A stretch of 64,000 bases of DNA from Ryuthela nishihirai (lineage: Eukaryota; Arthropoda; Arachnida; Araneae; Heptathelidae): the NCBI GenBank assembly GCA_038380435.1, contig JAWZYU010000025.1, positions 47,004,691 to 47,068,690 of the forward strand, given 5' to 3'. Shown here in pieces: positions 58,770 to 64,000 of the stretch. How positions within the stretch are numbered: the stretch's first letter is position 1; every line of letters begins with the position of its first letter. The notes under the pieces were generated by a model. That model did not search any database, was not told the DNA's origin, and saw only the letters and a program-made list of their open reading frames with translations. The translations under genes and the position numbers were made by a program.

Positions 58770-58885
58770 TAGCAAGCATATGGCCGAGTGGTTAGCGCGC
58801 TTAGCTACTGATCTAAGGGATCTGGGTTCGAGCTCCGGGTAAGGCATGGATGTATGTGTCGTTTTTCTGCTGAGGTGCTGCCATC
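58770..58885 (+). repeat. SINE B, 5' part
   Basis: Head atggccgagtggttagcgcg, B box gggttcgagctcc, body to tctgctgaggtgctgccatc, then lost. Confidence 0.85.
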
Positions 58886-60029
58886 TACAATCAAAAGTTG
58901 AAGTTTTGATGGTAAAGAGTGAGGGTGAAGTGGTTCATACTCACAACAACCTCAACTCCAGATATGGAAGCGTAACTTTTTTTTAATACACAACTGAAAA
59001 AATTGTTTTGATTTTTTATAGGTGGTATAAAACAATACTGCATGCATTTTTCTTAATCCTCCATTAGTTCAAATTTCCACTTTTAGAAGGTGCGAAAGTC
59101 GGAAAATGAAGAGCTTAATTTTCTCTGAAAATGAGCATTTCATACTGGCCAGAGGCGATCTATTTTTCTTCTAGCTATTAACTGTCTTTCATTATGTCAA
59201 AGACATAAAATTTTGCAGAGTTAAACTCAAGAAATAATAGCAAATATTATTGCTTGCTATGTTAGCCGTTAAAAATTTTACAGCTAAATTGTGTGACTTT
59301 TCGTGTCCGTTTCGTCGAATGAAACTCGAGAATCAAAGCAAAAGAAGTGCAGACTAATTTTAAAGCTCCCAAAAACTTCATCCTTTTGCATTAAAACGGA
59401 CATTGACGACTTCGATAAACTTCTCGACGCGAACAATAAATGACTCTGTATGCCATTCACGGCTCGTTTCAACAGCGAAGGAGATAATGATTAAAATAAA
59501 AGAAGATATAAACTTTGAAGTTAGCGAAAAAAATCTAATACGTGTCATTTCAAAGCTCGATTTCGAAGTGTTCATTCAACCACTATTGCTTACAAGAATG
59601 TTCAGATGTTGCTGCTTGGCGAATAGGATATATAACATAATAGACCAATTTGGGATGTCCATTAAATTTTAAGAGCGAAACCTGATTATATAGAAATTAC
59701 ACATTTTCGGAAACTTTGCAGGAATAAGACGACAAACGATAACTTATGGTCACCGTCGTATCACACTGCTTGAAACTCCGATTAATTTTTGTTACTGTTT
59801 AGATGAGAGAAAGCCATTTCATGCGGACTGGTGATGTAACCTCTACAACATCTGGAGCAATGGGAGTCCGCAAAAATTTCTCCCAGGAGGAAATTGCTAT
59901 ATTCTTTTTGATAATTGGCGTGGTTTCTTAGAGTGTATTTACTCATCTCTGGTGTCGTTTTTATTAACTGTATTTGTGACAAAAAAAAGAGTAATTTTAG
60001 GCAACATTCTTATTTTTTAGACTAATTCT

Positions 60030-60185
60030 TTTTAATAACAGGCTATAGTCCCGGGGAAGGCATGGATGTTTATATTGTTTTTCTGCTGAGGTCCCCGCGA
60101 TCCTCACAGACCTTCTACTGTGGCATATAAACTGACAGGTTCCTATCAGACGTCTGTGGCAAGCAGCTGCTTGAGGAGGTATTTA
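60030..60185 (+). repeat. SINE B, 5'-truncated
   Basis: Starts in the B-box region (tatagtcccggggaaggcat) and runs to gcagctgcttgaggaggtat. Confidence 0.85.
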
Positions 60186-60291
60186 TTTATCTGTGTTAGT
60201 ATGCAACGCAGTCCTGTTGCCAGAGGAGAAACGAGATACGTTAGCTGACGTCATTACAGTGTGAGACCCAATCTGTAGCTTTCTCTATATA

Positions 60292-60878
60292 CAGGGTGTC
60301 TCAAAAATATAGGTACAAACTTTTAGGGGAGGTAGGTAACATCTAAAGGAATGAGAATTGCATAGGAACCCATAACCGGAAACGTCATGGGAAAGTGGTA
60401 GCAGAGGTACAAGATCTGAAAGGACACAAGACAGTGATTAATGGGCAAACATTTATTGGACATAATTATTACAAATGGCGTACTAGATGATACATTTCAT
60501 AATGTTACAGCAGATGCTCGAAGTTTGACCCATAACTGCACAAATTTTGATGCACACGTGCAAACGGTGGCTCAGTACATGTCTGTGTGGGAAGTATTCT
60601 TGATATATTCGTTGAGCGGCTCGTCCGTTGCCCTCAGTTATTCCATACACTAAGTGCATGTCTGCCAGCTCCCTGTTCGAATACCTTTGCATGCTTTTCG
60701 TCAGCCGACTACCGCTCGAATGAGGAAATCCGAAATTTCCCCTCTAGCGCACTGATGAACAGCGCCGCCTATTGACTTACGGTGACGTTTCCGGTTATGG
60801 GTTCCTATGCAATTCTCATTCCTTTAGATGTTATCTACCTCCCCTAAAAGTTTGTACCTATATTTTTGAGTTATCTTG
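60292..60878. mobile_element. Non-autonomous DNA transposon with about 90-bp terminal inverted repeats
   Basis: Left end cagggtgtctcaaaaatata after TA; right end is its complement except that the last bases are altered. The arms cover cccataaccggaaacgtca and tgacgtttccggttatggg. The middle carries the transposase N-terminal fragment at 60480-60692. About 590 bp, deleted for the rest of the transposase. Confidence 0.85.
60480..60692 (-). pseudogene. Transposase N-terminal fragment, DUF4817-type HTH
   Basis: ATG at 60692, reading YSNRELADMHLVYGITEGNG then RAAQRIYQEYFPHR. This is the helix-turn-helix module known as DUF4817, seen at the N-terminus of many arthropod transposases, where it should bind the terminal repeats. 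After about 50 residues similarity is lost. Only this part of the gene remains inside the element. Confidence 0.75.
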
Positions 60879-61894
60879 AAAAAATATGTTCATATAAATA
60901 TATATCTTGTAATATATAAATATATATCTTGTAATAATATAATATCTTGTAATATAATCTTGTAATAATTATGTCCAATAAATGTTATTAACCTTTAAAA
61001 TTATATTTAAAAATTGAGTAATAAATTTTTTTATATTTTTACAGTTATTCATCATTTAGTCTATCGTCAAAGGAAATTTTCTAGCAAAAATAATCTAGGC
61101 ATTTCGAAAGCATTTTGCTAGATTATCCGAAGATTAGTTTTCATTGAATGGCAACTAACTACACCACCATCAGATTCTGTAATGAAGTTACGAAGGGTTA
61201 CTTATGAAGTAAACAGTTCATATGTTATGTTTTAACTGCTTCAATCGAATGAAGAACTTTAAATGTTTATACCCTAGAAAGATTTAATCTTTAAGGGTTA
61301 CAATTTCTCCAATGATTATCATGCAAAAGATACAGCAATCGTGTATTGTATGAAATTTATCACCTGTCTTTGCAGTTTTATAGATTTGTGAACCAATGCA
61401 TATACCCTATTGGCTGGCCATAAAAGCAGCTTGGTCTTTTGTTACATCATTCATAAATGCGACTTTTGATAGGATTTTGATGAGTCCCTTCTCTAGAAGG
61501 ATCGAATCAACAACGGGGGGTGGGGGGGGGGGGTAGACCACAGGAGCGGGGAGCTTAATTTTTAAAAAAATGTTTCTTATCAATTTCGATGAAAAATTCA
61601 AACACAGAAATGTTTACCTTGGACAAAATGTGATAATTTACATGTTTTCATTAATAGTTTTCTTTTTTATAAATATAACTTGGTTAACGAAACTTTTTAT
61701 CAGATAAAATCTTCATATCCCACGATTTAAAAAAACCAGATTTCCAAGATCCCCGCCCCCTGATGACGCCTATATCTGGACCAATAGCATTACGTCCTCT
61801 TCCACTTCTGACACTTAAGTTTTCCATTTCCTCAAAATTGGTCCTCCTTTTACCCATTCCCTTGGGTATCATAGAGCCCCTTTCTCAATCCTTT

Positions 61895-62273
61895 TGTGGG
61901 CTGGGTGCTCAGTTGGTAGCGCGCCAGGCTCGTAATCTGCAGTTCCCAGGTTTGAGTCCCAGCTGAGTCAGCGTTAAGATTTATCTCTTCAAAACTCCCA
62001 GCCCTGTCCATGGTCACGATAGGCTTGGAAAGGCCGCCGTCCATCGGATCGGTCGTTAAACCGTGGCCCCATAATAAGGGGAGAGCCATAACCTGTGCAC
62101 ATTAAAGAACACGCTGGATGGCCTTGATGGGAGGCTACCATTCGTCTCCCAACAGCTGTTCCAGGGGTCCCCTTCACCAATCTTCTCTGAGCCTTCGGGG
62201 TCCTTGTGACCTGGCCATTTAGCCCATGGTGTGCAAAAAAAGTGCCGCTCAGGGGTAAAACAACCCAATCCAA
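61895..62273 (+). repeat. SINE A, moderately diverged
   Basis: Duplication ctcaatccttt at 61884-61894 and 62274-62284. B box ggtttgagtcc. Confidence 0.9.
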
Positions 62274-62583
62274 CTCAATCCTTTCCACTTTTGATACTCC
62301 TTTAATGCCAGTGCCATCAGTGGTAAATTTTGACACAACATATATATTTCTTGCATAATCATTTTCGACCTACTTTGTAACATGCAAATCACAAATATGA
62401 ATTCATTTCGTCCGTTCCGTAGTTCTACAGCGACCATTGATTAAGGGAACTCTAGTTATGATTACCCTGGATCTACAACAGATTTAAGTACGTGGCTCTC
62501 TGTGATGGAACAGGAACAAATTCATAAACACAGAATGTTTTTTGCACGAACAAATATTTGCAAACAACTAACTCCGATGTCTG

Positions 62584-62976
62584 GGGGGGCGGGGGGGGGG
62601 CTCAGTCGGTAGCGCGCCAGACTCGTAATCTATAGTTCCCAGATTCGAGTCCCATCTGGGTCAGCGTTGAGATTTATCTCCGCAAAAATTCCCCGCCCTG
62701 CCCACGGTCAGTAGGGGACACCGATGGGCTTGGAAAGGCCGCCGTCCGTCGGATGGGATGTTAAGCCGTGGCTCCGTGTGCGGGAGAGCCATACCCTGTG
62801 CACGTTAAAGAACACGCTGGATGGCCTTGACGGGAGGCTACCATCTGTCTCCCAACAGCTGTTCCAGTGGGTCCCCTCCCCCAACCTTCTCTGAGCCTTC
62901 GGGGTCCATGTCACCAGGCCATTTAGCCCATGGTGTGCAAAAAAGTGCCGCTCAGAGGTAAAACAACCCAACCCAA
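62584..62976 (+). repeat. SINE A, full length
   Basis: Duplication aactccgatgtctgg: left copy ends at about 62583, right copy at about 62977-62992. The head has a G-rich start and gattcgagtcc at the B box. Confidence 0.92.
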
Positions 62977-63140
62977 CAACTCCGATGTCTGGACAAAGCT
63001 GAAATGTTTCAAACAGTTAACAACAAATATTTCCTTTTGTGGGCAAGGTTTGCAAAAGGTGAGTAACATGGTTCTCAAAAGCTTCCGCCATATATTTTCT
63101 TTCCTGGACAAGGATTCATAAGGCAAACGACAGTGGCAAT

Positions 63141-64000
63141 TTATTTTGTAGTTGAATTCTCCAGAGTATCCAGTTGGATCTTTAGGATTCAATTGAATCC
63201 ATTTAAGTTTTTTATTTCTCCATTTGTAGTTGACGTCTCCAGAGTATCCAGTTGGATCTTTAGGATTCAATTGAATCCATTTAAGTTTTTTATTTCTCCA
63301 TTTGTAGTTGACGTCTCCAGAGTATCCAGTTGGATCTTTAGGATTCAATTGAATCCATTTAAGTTTTTTATTTCTCCATTTGTAGTTGAATTCTCCAGAG
63401 TATCCAGTTGGATCTTTAGGATTCAATTGAACCCATTTAAGTTTTTTATTTCTCCATTTGTAGTTGAATTCTCCAGAGTATCCAGTTGGATCTTTAGGAT
63501 TCAATTGAACCCATTTAAGTTTTTTATTTCTCCATTTGTAGTTGAATTCTCCAGAGTATCCAGTTGGATCTTTAGGATTCAATTGAATCCATTTAAGTTT
63601 TTTATTTCTCCATTTGTAGTTGACGTCTCCAGAGTATCCAGTTGGATCTTTAGGATTCAATTGAATCCATTTAAGTTTTTTATTTCTCCATTTGTAGTTG
63701 ACGTCTCCAGAGTATCCAGTTGGATCTTTAGGATTCAATTGAATCCATTTAAGTTTTTTATTTCTCCATTTGTAGTTGACGTCTCCAGAGTATCCAGTTG
63801 GATCTTTAGGATTCAATTGAATCCATTTAAGTTTTTTATTTCTCCATTTGTAGTTGACGTCTCCAGAGTATCCAGTTGGATCTTTAGGATTCAATTGAAT
63901 CCATTTAAGTTTTTTATTTCTCCATTTGTAGTTGACGTCTCCAGAGTATCCAGTTGGATCTTTAGGATTCAATTGAATCCATTTAAGTTTTTTACTTCTC
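63141..64000. repeat. 78-bp tandem array, 11 units, continuing past the window
   Basis: Unit of 78 bp (ccagagtatccagttggatc … tttttatttctccatttgta). Units differ at a few fixed places only: gaattc or gacgtc, and ttgaatcc or ttgaaccc. On the minus strand every unit is open, giving a 26-residue repeat (NPKDPTGYSGDVNYKWRNKK plus LKWIQL), 349 codons in all before it runs into unique sequence and a SINE A. Other frames have stops. No splice signals or promoter were recognised, so I list it as a satellite. Confidence 0.95.

Larger units (their letters stand above)
57290..58820. repeat. Three copies of a 193-bp flank separated by SINE A
   Basis: Flank copies at 57290-57482, 57859-58052 and 58624-58820 run from gaagcaatagggaattcaac to the SINE B head gtggttagcgcgcttagcta. 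SINE A copies fill the two gaps. Only the third flank copy continues into a complete SINE B. Confidence 0.9.
39155..64000 (-). other. LRP4 intron or upstream region, at least 24.8 kb
   Basis: No LRP4 exon was found here. It holds about fifteen SINE A copies, several SINE B, a Tc1 copy, a gypsy fragment, two M1 foldbacks, a LINE 3' end and a 78-bp array. Stretches where I see nothing to name: 39.67-40.09, 40.62-41.57, 43.34-43.70, 44.12-44.58, 45.08-45.41, 47.31-47.76, 49.50-50.23, 50.96-51.47, 51.86-52.84, 53.61-55.11, 56.59-57.28, 58.89-60.02, 60.88-61.88 and 62.29-62.57 kb. Confidence 0.65.

Noticed and set aside
63141..64000. CRISPR-like array
   Set aside because: The units are directly adjacent with no variable spacers, and the window is eukaryotic.

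Overview
The window is eukaryotic, AT-rich and mostly intronic. On the minus strand it carries nine consecutive exons of one large gene that I identify as LRP4 (LDL-receptor-related protein 4). In coding order they run from about 39.2 kb down to base 1: three LDL-receptor class A repeats, an EGF-like domain, a calcium-binding EGF domain, the three exons of the first YWTD beta-propeller, and the EGF-like domain that follows it. All joins keep frame; every intron is phase 1 except the phase 2 intron between the first two propeller exons. The gene is open at both ends: signal peptide and earlier LDLa repeats lie beyond 64 kb or in a gap I could not resolve, and the later propellers, transmembrane segment and tail lie below base 1.

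The organism is probably an arthropod, perhaps a slowly evolving one such as a chelicerate. This is inference from the vertebrate-like LRP4, the long introns, the many Tc1/mariner elements and a helix-turn-helix module of the DUF4817 type that is common in arthropod transposons. I cannot name a species.

The introns are full of transposable elements. Four tRNA-derived SINE families are visible: SINE A (about 388 bp, about 20 copies, many with clear target-site duplications, concentrated at 30-63 kb), SINE B (Leu/Ser-like head), SINE C and SINE D (Glu-like head). There are remains of two kinds of LINE, a Ty3/gypsy pol fragment, at least six Tc1/mariner-type transposase remnants, and several foldback or MITE-like elements. 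All transposase and reverse transcriptase copies seen are broken.

Layout: 0-6.6 kb, LRP4 EGF exon and an intron with old SINEs, a 200-bp-arm hairpin and a transposase fragment; 6.6-16.7 kb, propeller exons with Tc1 copies and a decayed LINE; 16.7-30.1 kb, EGF exons with SINE C and SINE D debris; 30.0-39.2 kb, LDLa exons with a 5'-truncated LINE, a DD36E-type Tc1 copy and a 36-bp minisatellite; 39.2-64 kb, a long 5' intron with most SINE A copies, a gypsy fragment and a 78-bp tandem array running off the right end.

The most unusual material is in the SINE A copies. One copy carries 83 bases of the upstream flank of another copy in the same window, a second has a similar foreign 5' extension, one has expanded an internal segment into a minisatellite, and one pair lies between three copies of a 193-bp flank.
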